NCBI GenBank assembly: GCA_023432985.1
Contig: JAEZEQ010000034.1
Span: 1-64,000, forward strand
From: Bacteroidota bacterium
GTDB lineage: Bacteria > Bacteroidota > Bacteroidia > CAIKAF01
DNA length: 64,000 nucleotides
Reading direction: 5' to 3'
Shown piece by piece: positions 54,332 to 62,355 of this stretch. How positions within the stretch are numbered: position 1 is the stretch's first letter; every line of letters begins with the position of its first letter. The notes under the pieces were generated by a model that had not been told where the DNA came from, ran no database searches, and saw only the letters and a program-made list of their open reading frames with translations. The position numbers and the translations under genes were made by a program.

Positions 54332-55186
54332 ATGGAAAAGCTAATTGAATATTTCGATCAAATACCTTCTTTGCATAGGGCATTAATTTTAGCGGGAGGC
54401 CTAACATTTTTCCTGGTACTTGAGCAAATAATTCCCTTTTTTCGCATTCAATTTAAATGGGGAAAACATCTCTTTATTAATTTATTTTTTACGTTCACAA
54501 CCGTGCTTATCAACTTTCTATTTGCCGGCCTAATAGTTTGGGTGAGCGATTATTGCATAGAAAATGGATTTGGTTTATTGCAATGGACGGCATTATCGGG
54601 GTGGACTTTATTTTTTGTCGGCATAGCCGGATTGGATTTTATTGGGGCTTATTTGCCGCATTGGGTCGAACACAAACTTTTATTTTTTTGGCGTTTTCAT
54701 ATAGTACATCATACCGATCCGGCAGTAGATACGAGTACGGCCAACAGGCATCATCCACTGGAGTCGGTTATTCGTGCGGTGTTTACCTTAATAGGTGTGG
54801 CGATTTTAGGGGCTCCTATTTGGTTGCTAATGGCATATCAATCCATTTCGGTCGTACTTTCTCAATTCAACCATGCCAATATAGCCTTGCCTAAAAAAAT
54901 AGACAGAATATTATCCTGGGTTATTGTGAGCCCGGACATGCATAAGGTACATCATCATTACAAATTACCCTATACCGATTCCAATTATGGGAATATTTTC
55001 TCGATTTGGGATCGTTTACTCAATACCTATACCTATATGCCCGATAGGCGAAATTTGGTTTATGGCCTGGATACCTATTCCAAAAAAGAAGAGCATAGTC
55101 GTTTTTCATTTTTACTCAAACAACCTTTTCTGCCATATCGAAAACCGGAAGAAGAGGATATAGAAAAAGTAGAGATAGATAATTAA
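54332..55186 (+). CDS. sterol desaturase / fatty acid hydroxylase family protein
   Basis: A 284-residue integral membrane di-iron enzyme. Three His-rich clusters provide the metal ligands: HWVEHKL, FHIVHHTDPAVDTSTANRHHPLE and MHKVHHHYKLP. About four helices lie before and between them. Substrates in Bacteroidota may be fatty acids, carotenoids or sterol-like lipids; the choice cannot be made here. A strong terminator follows, shared with groEL. Confidence 0.9.
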   Translation: MEKLIEYFDQIPSLHRALILAGGLTFFLVLEQIIPFFRIQFKWGKHLFINLFFTFTTVLINFLFAGLIVWVSDYCIENGFGLLQWTALSGWTLFFVGIAGLDFIGAYLPHWVEHKLLFFWRFHIVHHTDPAVDTSTANRHHPLESVIRAVFTLIGVAILGAPIWLLMAYQSISVVLSQFNHANIALPKKIDRILSWVIVSPDMHKVHHHYKLPYTDSNYGNIFSIWDRLLNTYTYMPDRRNLVYGLDTYSKKEEHSRFSFLLKQPFLPYRKPEEEDIEKVEIDN

Positions 55187-55209
55187 GAAATGGGAATGAA
55201 TTATAACGC

Positions 55210-55238
55210 AAAAAGGCTGTTCCTCGAACAGCCTTTTT
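55210..55238. terminator. bidirectional terminator between fatty acid hydroxylase gene and groEL
   Basis: A 13-bp perfect stem (AAAAAGGCTGTTC with GAACAGCCTTTTT) closes a 3-nt loop, with A- and T-runs at the two ends. Confidence 0.85.
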
Positions 55239-55260
55239 ACATATTATTGGATAAATGAAA

Positions 55261-56889
55261 TTACATCATTCCTTCCATTCCGCCCATATGTGGCATGGCC
55301 GGTTTGTCTTCTTTTACTTCTGCTAATACACAGTCGGTAGTAAGCAACATACCGGCAATTGATGATGCATTTTCTAATGCAACACGTGTTACCTTAGTCG
55401 GGTCGATTACTCCGGCTGAAAGAAGATTTTCGAATACTTCTTTGCGTGCATTAAATCCGAAATCATCTTTTCCTTCTTTTATTTTCTGAACGATAATACT
55501 TCCTTCTAATCCGGCATTTGCTACAATTTGACGAATAGGCTCTTCAACCGCTCTTTTCACGATATTGATCCCGAAGTTTTCGTCATCATTTTCACCTTTC
55601 AAATTATCGAGTACAGATGAAGTGCGGATATAAGCAACACCACCACCGGGCACAATTCCTTCTTCAACGGCTGCACGTGTAGCATGCAAAGCATCATCCA
55701 CTCTGTCTTTTTTCTCTTTCATTTCAACTTCCGTTGCAGCACCTACATAAAGTACGGCCACACCACCGCTTAGCTTAGCCAAACGCTCTTGTAATTTCTC
55801 GCGATCGTAATCCGAGCTGGTGTTCTCCATTTGCACTTTAATTTCTTTGATGCGTGCGTCGATATTTTCTTTGGCGCCTGCGCCCTCTACTATAGTAGTA
55901 TTGTCTTTATCTATGCTGATTTTTGCTGCTTGTCCCAAGAAAGAAATATCGGCATTTTCAAGGTTATACCCTCTTTCTTCGCTGATCACTGTTCCACCGG
56001 TCAAAATGGCTATATCTTCCAACATGGCTTTACGACGATCGCCAAAGCCCGGAGCTTTAACCGCCGCAATTTTCAATGAACCGCGCAGTTTATTTACAAC
56101 CAAAGTTGCCAACGCTTCTCCATCTACATCTTCTGCAATTATAAGAAGAGGACGGTTGGTTTGGACTTGTTTTTCCAAAATCGGCAACAATTCTTTCATG
56201 CTGCTGATTTTTTTATCGTAAATCAAGATATAGGCATTGTCGAGACTTACTTCCATTTTTTCGGTATCTGTAACGAAATAAGGCGATAAATATCCGCGAT
56301 CAAACTGCATACCCTCCACAACGTCTACATAAGTTTCGGTTCCTTTGGCTTCTTCAACAGTGATAACACCCTCTTTACCCACTTTCAACATGGCCTGAGA
56401 AATAAGTGCACCAATGTTTTCGTCGTTATTGGCCGAAATGGTAGCTACTTGTTGTATTTTACTATTATCATCGCCAACTTCCTGACTGATGTTTTTAAGT
56501 TCGTTTACTATAGCAATAACAGCTTTGTCGATTCCGCGCTTTAAATCCATAGGATTCGAGCCTCCGGTTACATGCTTCAATCCGGCTGTTACTATTGCTT
56601 GTGCCAAAACAGTGGCTGTAGTTGTTCCGTCTCCGGCTACATCAGCGGTTTTGCTGGCAACTTCTTTCAGCATTTGAGCACCCATATTTTCTACAGGATC
56701 GCTCAATTCTACTTCTTTTGCAACAGAAACACCGTCTTTGGTCACCGATGGCGCTCCGAATTTTTTATCAATAATAACGTTTCTTCCCTTTGGTCCTAAG
56801 GTTACTTTAACCGCATTGGCTAAAGTATCTACCCCTTTTTTCAATTTCTCGCGTGCTTCTCCCTGAAATAAAATTTCTTTTGCAGCCAT
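55261..56889 (-). CDS. groEL: chaperonin GroEL
   Basis: A 542-residue chaperonin with the standard MAAKEILFQGEAREKLKKGVDTLANAVKVTLGPKGRNV N-terminus, the DGTTTATVLA ATP site and a GGM-type tail (HMGGMEGMM). It folds proteins with GroES, encoded immediately upstream after 34 nt. No CIRCE element (TTAGCACTC-type) is seen before groES. Confidence 0.98.
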   Translation of the reverse strand: MAAKEILFQGEAREKLKKGVDTLANAVKVTLGPKGRNVIIDKKFGAPSVTKDGVSVAKEVELSDPVENMGAQMLKEVASKTADVAGDGTTTATVLAQAIVTAGLKHVTGGSNPMDLKRGIDKAVIAIVNELKNISQEVGDDNSKIQQVATISANNDENIGALISQAMLKVGKEGVITVEEAKGTETYVDVVEGMQFDRGYLSPYFVTDTEKMEVSLDNAYILIYDKKISSMKELLPILEKQVQTNRPLLIIAEDVDGEALATLVVNKLRGSLKIAAVKAPGFGDRRKAMLEDIAILTGGTVISEERGYNLENADISFLGQAAKISIDKDNTTIVEGAGAKENIDARIKEIKVQMENTSSDYDREKLQERLAKLSGGVAVLYVGAATEVEMKEKKDRVDDALHATRAAVEEGIVPGGGVAYIRTSSVLDNLKGENDDENFGINIVKRAVEEPIRQIVANAGLEGSIIVQKIKEGKDDFGFNARKEVFENLLSAGVIDPTKVTRVALENASSIAGMLLTTDCVLAEVKEDKPAMPHMGGMEGMM

Positions 56890-56923
56890 AATTCTAGATT
56901 TTAAATATATTTTTTAATGAAAA

Positions 56924-57199
56924 TTAAACAATTGCGTAAATATCAGATTCACGCATAATCAAATATTCAGTCCCGTCTACGTTGATTTCGGTACCGGAAT
57001 ATTTTCCATACAAAACAGTATCTCCAACCTTTACGGTCATCGGCTCATCTTTCTTCCCTTCTCCGGCAGCTACTACTTCTCCTCTTTGCGGTTTTTCTTT
57101 CGCCGTGTCAGGAATGATAATACCTGAAGACGTTTTGGTTTCAGCTTCTGCGGGTTTAATTACCACCCGATCGTGTAATGGTTTAATGTTAATACTCAT
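56924..57199 (-). CDS. groES: co-chaperonin GroES
   Basis: A 91-residue co-chaperonin. NIKPLHDRVVIKPAEAETKTSSGIIIPDTAKEKPQRG includes the mobile loop, and the protein ends in LIMRESDIYAIV. It forms an operon with groEL. The promoter region upstream has no perfect TAnnTTTG box, so a different sigma factor or a weaker box may be used. Confidence 0.98.
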   Translation of the reverse strand: MSINIKPLHDRVVIKPAEAETKTSSGIIIPDTAKEKPQRGEVVAAGEGKKDEPMTVKVGDTVLYGKYSGTEINVDGTEYLIMRESDIYAIV

Positions 57200-57336
57200 A
57201 TTTGATTGTTTTTAAATTCTACTTCTCCCTCAGCATTATCTATGCCAAAGCCTTTTATTATGCCAATTCTGACATTTTTTCACCACCCGTCAAGCCATCT
57301 CCAAATAGCTTCTGCCAATTTGTCGGAAACTAGCTT

Positions 57337-57573
57337 TTATCCTTCTTTCTCTATATCCTTTTTTCTGTCCTTTTGCATGTTTTGCATTTTTATACGCTGT
57401 CTTCTGCGTAAAAAAAACATGACCAATGCCACTACGGGAAATACAAAATACATAGCCGCTTTGGGCCAGCCCAGTTCCATATATTTCCATATGCTTAAGC
57501 CTAAAAAAATAAAGATAAAAGCAAACCAAATTCGCTCTATCCAAATCGAAAATTTTATCATTTGATCGTTCAT
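57337..57573 (-). CDS. small membrane protein of unknown function
   Basis: A 78-residue protein with two helices (near 11-27 and 37-54) and a strongly basic C-terminal tail (RRRQRIKMQNMQKDRKKD). It lies before groES-groEL on the same strand with its own TACCTTTG box 4 nt before the ATG. A longer frame from 57580 is possible but would start before the box. Confidence 0.7.
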   Translation of the reverse strand: MNDQMIKFSIWIERIWFAFIFIFLGLSIWKYMELGWPKAAMYFVFPVVALVMFFLRRRQRIKMQNMQKDRKKDIEKEG

Positions 57574-57577
57574 GCCG

Positions 57578-57585
57578 CAAAGGTA
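57578..57585 (-). promoter_or_regulatory. -7 box TACCTTTG for the small membrane protein gene
   Basis: This is a perfect TAnnTTTG match 4 nt before the ATG. Confidence 0.6.
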
Positions 57586-57658
57586 ATCATTTCGTTTTGC
57601 CTTTTTATTTCCATTATCTTTTGAAGGGCCATATTGTCTATTTTATTACTTTTATCGC

Positions 57659-59449
57659 GTGCAAACCGATAAGATTAATTTTTTCTACCGCTTGGTAGCA
57701 TTTATTCAGAATAGGTTGTCGCCCCGGCAATTTCTTTTTTTAGCGGCCGTACTCATCGGCATTTCTATGGGATTTGCTGCCGTAATTCTCAAAACTTTTG
57801 TACATTATGTCTTTCTGATAGCTACTTTTAATAAGGGAATTGATTTCAATTATTATTATGTTTTTATTCCCATTATCGGAATTCTGCTTTCTGTAGCTGT
57901 GGTTGTCTACCTGTTTAAAGGAAAATGGAATAAGGGGGTCGGTTTTGTCCATGAATCGGTTATTGATTCTAATGGTTATATAGCCCCCAAACATATGTAT
58001 GGCCATATTCTTACTTCTTCGCTCACGGTTGGAATGGGCGGTTCGGCCGGATTGGAAGCACCGATTGCTGTTACCGGAGCTGCTTTTGGAAGCAATTTCT
58101 CTAAACGCTATACCCTTTCTTATAAAGACCGTATCCTGCTTATCGCCTGTGGCGCTGCTGCCGGTGTAGCCGCAGCGTTTAATGCACCTATAGCGGGCGT
58201 ACTTTTTGCCCTGGAAGTCTTATTGCTCGATATCGCTATTTCGGCTTTCATTCCCCTTATTATCGCTTCTGCATCAGGGGCACTCGTCTCTAATATTATC
58301 CTTAAAGCCGATATTTTACTCCAGTTTAAAAGTACCCAGGATTTTAATTATAATTATCTCCCTTTTTATATTGTATTGGGACTATTTTGCGGACTGCTTT
58401 CTGTTTATCATGCACGTTTTTACTCAGGAATTCAAGCTTATTTTTTTAAAAGAAAATGGAATGTTTGGCAAAAAGCAATATTGGGTGGCTCTATGCTGAG
58501 TTTACTTATTTTTCTTTTTCCGACCTTGTTTGGAGAAGGTTATGAAAGTTTACGCTGGTTGGCCGAAAATAAATCCCATTTTTTGTTCGAAGGAAGTATA
58601 CTCCAAAGTCTAATTCAAAATGATTGGATACTGCTCTTGTTTGTGGGAATGGTTATGCTCAGCAAAGCCCTGGCCACCGGTATCACCATCTCGGCCGGAG
58701 GTAATGGCGGAAACTTTGCTCCGGCACTTTTTGTAGGTGCGTATGGCGGATTTTTTCTGGCTAAACTGGTCAACCTCATGCCTTTTAAATATGTCAATTT
58801 ACCCGTTGGAAATTTCACGCTCGTTGGTATGGCCGGTGTATTGGCCGGACTCTATCATGCGCCTCTTACAGCCATATTTCTTATTGCCGAAATTACAGGC
58901 GGATACAATCTAATGATTCCACTTATGGTGGTCGCATCTATTAGTTATGCCATTTCTCATTATTTCGAACCCTATGCCATGGACGTGAAGGAATTGGTAA
59001 AAGACGGAAAACCTATAACTGCCGATAAGGATACCAATATTTTATCCGGTATTCGCGTGTATAGCATTATGGAAACAAATATCCCCAAAGTATCGGATAA
59101 TGCTTCGCTTAAAGATTTGATCGAGGTGATTAATCACTCCTCCCGAAACATCATAGCCGTGGTAAACGAACATCAAAAATTGGAAGGCATAGTTTCGCTC
59201 GATAGCATCCGTTCCGTACTCTTTAATCCCAACCGAGACGAAAGTATTTCTGTACGCGAATTGATGACTCAACCCCCTTCTACGGTTAAATCTCTAGATA
59301 CCCTGGATGTGGTTATGCAAAAGTTCGATAAAACAGGAAGCTGGAATCTGCCCGTGGTCGACAAAGGAGTTTACCTCGGATTTGTTTCTAAAGCTGCTGT
59401 CTTTAATAGCTACAGAAGTAGACTGAAAGACAGTTCTTTCGAATATTGA
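57659..59449 (+). CDS. ClC-family anion channel/transporter with CBS pair
   Basis: A 596-residue membrane protein: ClC core at ~20-440, then two CBS domains at ~455-590. The gating-glutamate motif GSAGLEAP (128-135, Glu133) and the GGNGGNFAPALFVGA pore segment are intact. At the intracellular proton position the sequence reads LEVLL (Glu186-Val187), where proton-coupled antiporters such as E. coli ClC carry a second Glu. The central serine loop appears as GVGFV (93-97) instead of GSGIP. The start is GTG; a TACTTTTA box lies 4 nt before it. Confidence 0.88.
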   Translation: MQTDKINFFYRLVAFIQNRLSPRQFLFLAAVLIGISMGFAAVILKTFVHYVFLIATFNKGIDFNYYYVFIPIIGILLSVAVVVYLFKGKWNKGVGFVHESVIDSNGYIAPKHMYGHILTSSLTVGMGGSAGLEAPIAVTGAAFGSNFSKRYTLSYKDRILLIACGAAAGVAAAFNAPIAGVLFALEVLLLDIAISAFIPLIIASASGALVSNIILKADILLQFKSTQDFNYNYLPFYIVLGLFCGLLSVYHARFYSGIQAYFFKRKWNVWQKAILGGSMLSLLIFLFPTLFGEGYESLRWLAENKSHFLFEGSILQSLIQNDWILLLFVGMVMLSKALATGITISAGGNGGNFAPALFVGAYGGFFLAKLVNLMPFKYVNLPVGNFTLVGMAGVLAGLYHAPLTAIFLIAEITGGYNLMIPLMVVASISYAISHYFEPYAMDVKELVKDGKPITADKDTNILSGIRVYSIMETNIPKVSDNASLKDLIEVINHSSRNIIAVVNEHQKLEGIVSLDSIRSVLFNPNRDESISVRELMTQPPSTVKSLDTLDVVMQKFDKTGSWNLPVVDKGVYLGFVSKAAVFNSYRSRLKDSSFEY

Positions 59450-59469
59450 TTGTTATTTACCGAAAGCCT

Positions 59470-60150
59470 ATGTGTTACCATTATGGATTGAAAGCAAATA
59501 AAGACAAATTACATAAACGTATTCCTGCCAAAAACAGGCTTGAAGATTGGTCGCCCATTTTTCATGTCAATGCATTTTCTTATCCCATGATGCCTGTTTT
59601 GAATGCTTCTATGGAATGGGAATGGGCAAGATGGGGCTTGTTGCCGCCCTTTGTCAAAAGTTCGGAAGATGTTTTGAATATGCGCAGTAAGACCCTGAAC
59701 GCACGCTTTGAAACACTGACGGATAAAGCTTCTTTCAAACAAGCTTTTAGCGATAACCGTTGCCTGATTCCGGCTACCCATTTTATGGAATGGCAACACC
59801 AAAATACACGCAAAATTCCGTATTTAATGGAGTATCCCCAATTGGATATTTTCTTTTTTGGGGGACTGAAATCCGATTTCGTGCATCCCCAAACCGGAAT
59901 TCGTGAAAGTACTTTTAGTATTGTAACCACCGAGGCAATATCTCTTTTAGCATCAATTCATAATTCGAAAAAAAGAAAGCCGGTGGTTTTGAATAATGAA
60001 GGCGAAACAGCTTGGTTGCAAAAAGCTTTTACAGCGCATGATCTGGCTTGGGCACAGGTTCCGGAGGAAGAATGGACTACGCATATTTTACCTTCTAATC
60101 CTGCAAATTGGGATGAAACAAATCCCCCCGCTCAGCTGGAATTATTCTGA
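59470..60150 (+). CDS. SRAP-domain protein (HMCES/YedK type)
   Basis: A 226-residue SRAP protein that shields abasic sites in single-stranded DNA through a crosslink to Cys2. The start must be ATG 59470, because Cys2 has to follow the initiator Met (MCYHYGLK); the frame continues upstream but would bury that cysteine. NMRSKTLNARFET and CLIPATHFMEWQ are conserved. The usual HxRMP motif appears as IHNSKKRKPVV, an insertion-like variant. It follows the ClC gene by 20 nt and may be cotranscribed. Confidence 0.9.
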   Translation: MCYHYGLKANKDKLHKRIPAKNRLEDWSPIFHVNAFSYPMMPVLNASMEWEWARWGLLPPFVKSSEDVLNMRSKTLNARFETLTDKASFKQAFSDNRCLIPATHFMEWQHQNTRKIPYLMEYPQLDIFFFGGLKSDFVHPQTGIRESTFSIVTTEAISLLASIHNSKKRKPVVLNNEGETAWLQKAFTAHDLAWAQVPEEEWTTHILPSNPANWDETNPPAQLELF

Positions 60151-60207
60151 TTTTATGGAATATACTCTGTGCTATTTATCTTATATTTAAATCAAAATAG
60201 AAATGAT

Positions 60208-61575
60208 ATGAAGGATTTTCTGGAAACAATGAATCCATACAATGGAGAAATATTGAATCGCTATGCATTATGGTCGAAAGAGGAATTGAAGACGGCTTTG
60301 CAAAAAAGTGAAAGTGCTTATGTAAGCTGGAAAGAAACTGAATTATGGCAAAGGGTTGATTTGGTAAGGAAATTGGGAAAATTACTTATAGAAAAATCGG
60401 ATAAAATTGCCCCGCTGATAAGTTTGGAAATGGGAAAACCTATAGAGGAGGCTAGAGCCGAATTGTATAAATGTGCCGCTTCTTGCGCCTATTTGGCCGA
60501 TAATGCGGAGGCCTGGTTGAGGCCGGTCGAATTGGAAACAGAGACGCATAGGACGCTTGTGCATTTTAGACCTATGGGGGCCGTACTTGCTGTGATGCCG
60601 TGGAACTTCCCATTTTGGCAGGTCATCCGACAAGCCCTACCGGCACTACTTGGCGCCAATGTTTTTTTATTGAAACATGCAAGCCGCGTTTGGGGCTGCG
60701 CCCTGGAATTGGAAAAATTATTCGAAGAAGCCGGATTCCCCAAAGGTGTTTTTATTACCCTGCAAATACGAAATGAAGCTTTGGATTTTGTTATGTCATC
60801 CAGGCATATTTGTGGTGTGGCTTTTACTGGTAGCGAAAATGCAGGATCTAAAGTGGCTGCATTGGCAGGTAAATATTTGAAAAAATCTGTACTCGAATTG
60901 GGGGGAAGTGATCCATTTATTGTGTTCGAAGATGCCGACCTGAAATGGGCCGCAGAAGAAGCATTGAAATCCCGTTTCCAAAATGCGGGTCAAAGTTGTA
61001 TTGCCGCAAAACGCTTTATTGTACACCATAAAGTATTCGATGACTTTGTGGCTGAAATGAAAAAGGGTTTAAAAACACTCAAACCGGGCAATCCGCTCGA
61101 TAAGGCATGTAAAATGGGACCTATGGTTTCAGCAGAAGCAGCCGAAGAATTGGAAAAACAAATGCTCGAAAGTATGGATGATAAGACCCAATTGCTTGGT
61201 GAATGGAACAGGAATCAGGCATTGGTAGACCCGCTTATTATGTTGCATGTGAATAGAAATGCACGTGTGTGGAAGGAAGAAACTTTTGGACCGATTGCCG
61301 TTATAATGCCATTTGATTCGGATGAAGAAGCGGTGGAATTGGCCAATGATACGCGATACGGATTAGGAGCTGCCGTATTTTCGAAAGATGTTTTTAAGGC
61401 GGAGAAAATCGGATTGCAACTAGAATGTGGACAGGTTTTTATAAATGAAATGGTGAAGTCGAACGCAGCATTCCCATTCGGTGGAGTGAAGGATAGCGGA
61501 TATGGGAGAGAATTGTCGGAATGGGGAATGAAGGAGTTTTTGAATATAAAACCTGTGGTGCAAAGGGCAGACTAA
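60208..61575 (+). CDS. NAD(P)-dependent succinate-semialdehyde dehydrogenase-like protein
   Basis: A 455-residue aldehyde dehydrogenase. The catalytic Glu230 is in LELGGSDP and Cys264 in NAGQSCIAAKRF, at the normal 34-residue spacing. The N-terminal NPYNGEILNRY and C-terminal FPFGGVKDSGYGRELSEWG match the succinate-semialdehyde dehydrogenase group (Sad/YneI-like, short form). I chose ATG 60208 because the upstream 13 codons are non-homologous. It ends the run of plus-strand genes before tRNA-Ser. Confidence 0.88.
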   Translation: MKDFLETMNPYNGEILNRYALWSKEELKTALQKSESAYVSWKETELWQRVDLVRKLGKLLIEKSDKIAPLISLEMGKPIEEARAELYKCAASCAYLADNAEAWLRPVELETETHRTLVHFRPMGAVLAVMPWNFPFWQVIRQALPALLGANVFLLKHASRVWGCALELEKLFEEAGFPKGVFITLQIRNEALDFVMSSRHICGVAFTGSENAGSKVAALAGKYLKKSVLELGGSDPFIVFEDADLKWAAEEALKSRFQNAGQSCIAAKRFIVHHKVFDDFVAEMKKGLKTLKPGNPLDKACKMGPMVSAEAAEELEKQMLESMDDKTQLLGEWNRNQALVDPLIMLHVNRNARVWKEETFGPIAVIMPFDSDEEAVELANDTRYGLGAAVFSKDVFKAEKIGLQLECGQVFINEMVKSNAAFPFGGVKDSGYGRELSEWGMKEFLNIKPVVQRAD

Positions 61576-61651
61576 CTATCTGAATATCTTTCATTAGCTG
61601 ATTTTTGCATATTTTTTTTCAGAAAAATGTAGGTTGAATAAGAATTTATAC

Positions 61652-61659
61652 TACTTTTG
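61652..61659 (+). promoter_or_regulatory. -7 box TACTTTTG for tRNA-Ser
   Basis: This is a perfect TAnnTTTG match that ends 5 nt before the mature tRNA 5' end. Confidence 0.65.
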
Positions 61660-61664
61660 CCCCC

Positions 61665-61749
61665 GGAGAAATGGCAGAGTGGTCGATTGCGGCAGTCTTG
61701 AAAACTGTTGAACCGAGAGGTTCCGGGGGTTCGAATCCCTCTTTCTCCG
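61665..61749 (+). tRNA. tRNA-Ser(UGA)
   Basis: An 85-nt class II tRNA. The acceptor stem pairs GGAGAAA with TTTCTCC and has G as discriminator base; the anticodon loop CTTGAAA gives anticodon TGA (reads UCA); a variable arm AACC-GAGA-GGTT and a T-arm with TTCGAAT are present. CCA is not encoded, so Cca must add it. The U-starting codons make A37 a substrate of MiaA. Confidence 0.96.
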
Positions 61750-61792
61750 CTCAGTAAAAGATTAAAAGCCTTGCGAATAGCGAGGCTTTTTT
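61734..61792 (+). repeat. tRNA 3' end plus terminator, repeat copy A
   Basis: The 19-bp AATCCCTCTTTCTCCGCTC (tRNA T-loop to discriminator plus 3 nt) and the AAGCCTTGC...GCGAGGCTT hairpin reappear at 61932-61980. Copy A has ten extra bases (61753-61762) between the two parts. Confidence 0.9.
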
Positions 61793-61886
61793 CGTTTGAG
61801 TACTCCGCTTAAGCCGCAGGCTTAAAAGTGGAAACTCAAACGAAAAAATAAAAATGGCTTTGCCATTTTTAGGCTTTTAATCTTTT
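61756..61886. repeat. 131-bp multi-branched inverted repeat behind tRNA-Ser
   Basis: A perfect outer stem, AAAAGATTAAAAGCC (61756-61770) with GGCTTTTAATCTTTT (61872-61886), encloses three hairpins: 61764-61790 (the terminator), 61787-61848 (a 14-bp perfect base starting TTTTTTCGTTTGAG, then an imperfect stem with a GCA loop), and 61851-61869 (AAAATGGC with GCCATTTT). No gene is inside. The first hairpin and the outer stem share bases and must compete. Confidence 0.85.
61764..61792 (+). terminator. terminator after tRNA-Ser, copy A
   Basis: A 10-bp stem (AAAGCCTTGC with GCGAGGCTTT, one U-G pair) with a 5-nt loop and T-run. Confidence 0.75.
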
Positions 61887-61931
61887 GCATGAATCCGTCC
61901 TCCCATTAGGGATCACGTAGCGCAGCGCAGT

Positions 61932-61980
61932 AATCCCTCTTTCTCCGCTCTTTAAGCCTTGCAATAGCGAGGCTTTTTTT
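61932..61980 (+). repeat. tRNA 3' end plus terminator, repeat copy B
   Basis: This is the second copy of AATCCCTCTTTCTCCGCTC, followed by a terminator (61954-61980). It is not preceded by the rest of a tRNA; instead the 5' flank forms an AGGGAT/ATCCCT inverted repeat (61908-61913 with 61933-61938). Confidence 0.9.
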
Positions 61981-61987
61981 TCCTCTT

Positions 61988-62162
61988 AAAATCATTTCTG
62001 CTGCGCATTTCTTCGTTGGATCAAAATTTGTGCGCGGTCACATACCATTCGTATGCTCCTTTGCCCAAATTTAGCTCCGCCTCGAACTGCTTTGCATAAA
62101 TAATTTTATCACCTTTTTATTTGAGATTTTTTGCAAAAAAACGGGAAAATATTCCCATTTTT
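61988..62162 (+). repeat. 175-bp dispersed intergenic repeat, copy 2
   Basis: Full-length match to 20113-20287 in the same orientation. It contains the same AAATTTGTGC/GCCCAAATTT palindrome and CATAC/GTATG inner hairpin, and ends in a GGGAA/TTCCC hairpin (62143-62156) followed by Ts. It starts 7 nt after copy B of the tRNA 3' repeat. Confidence 0.85.
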
Positions 62163-62163
62163 T

Positions 62164-62317
62164 GTGCAATATATATGTACTCAAAGAAAAGGGGAGGTGG
62201 TCGAAGTCCAAAGGGGGTTGATTTCCCAAATTGCACTACGCCTTGCGGCAGCTTACATAATTCATCCCATCTTCTTATGCAATTGATTTCGTCTCTATGA
62301 AATGGGCGAATTATTCC
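62164..62317. other. non-coding remainder between repeat and oxygenase terminator
   Basis: No gene or promoter is recognised in these ~150 bp. The only structure is a weak inverted repeat, GTGCAAT (62164-62170) with ATTGCAC (62230-62236). Confidence 0.4.
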
Positions 62318-62323
62318 AAAAAA

Positions 62324-62345
62324 AAAGCTGTCCGTAGACAGCTTT
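62324..62345 (-). terminator. terminator after the 2OG oxygenase gene
   Basis: A 9-bp perfect stem (AAAGCTGTC with GACAGCTTT) and 4-nt loop is followed on the minus strand by a run of Ts. Confidence 0.8.
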
Positions 62346-62355
62346 GGAATTGTAT

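Noticed and set aside
56900..57300. CIRCE heat-shock operator before groES
   Set aside because: No inverted repeat of the TTAGCACTC type is present upstream of groES or groEL.
57206..57565. 119-codon open frame on the plus strand
   Set aside because: It is antisense to the small membrane protein at 57337-57573, which has a plausible two-helix layout and a promoter box; this frame has neither.
61932..61980. Second tRNA gene suggested by a tRNA 3' end
   Set aside because: The bases upstream do not form acceptor, D or anticodon arms, so only the 3' end and the terminator are present.
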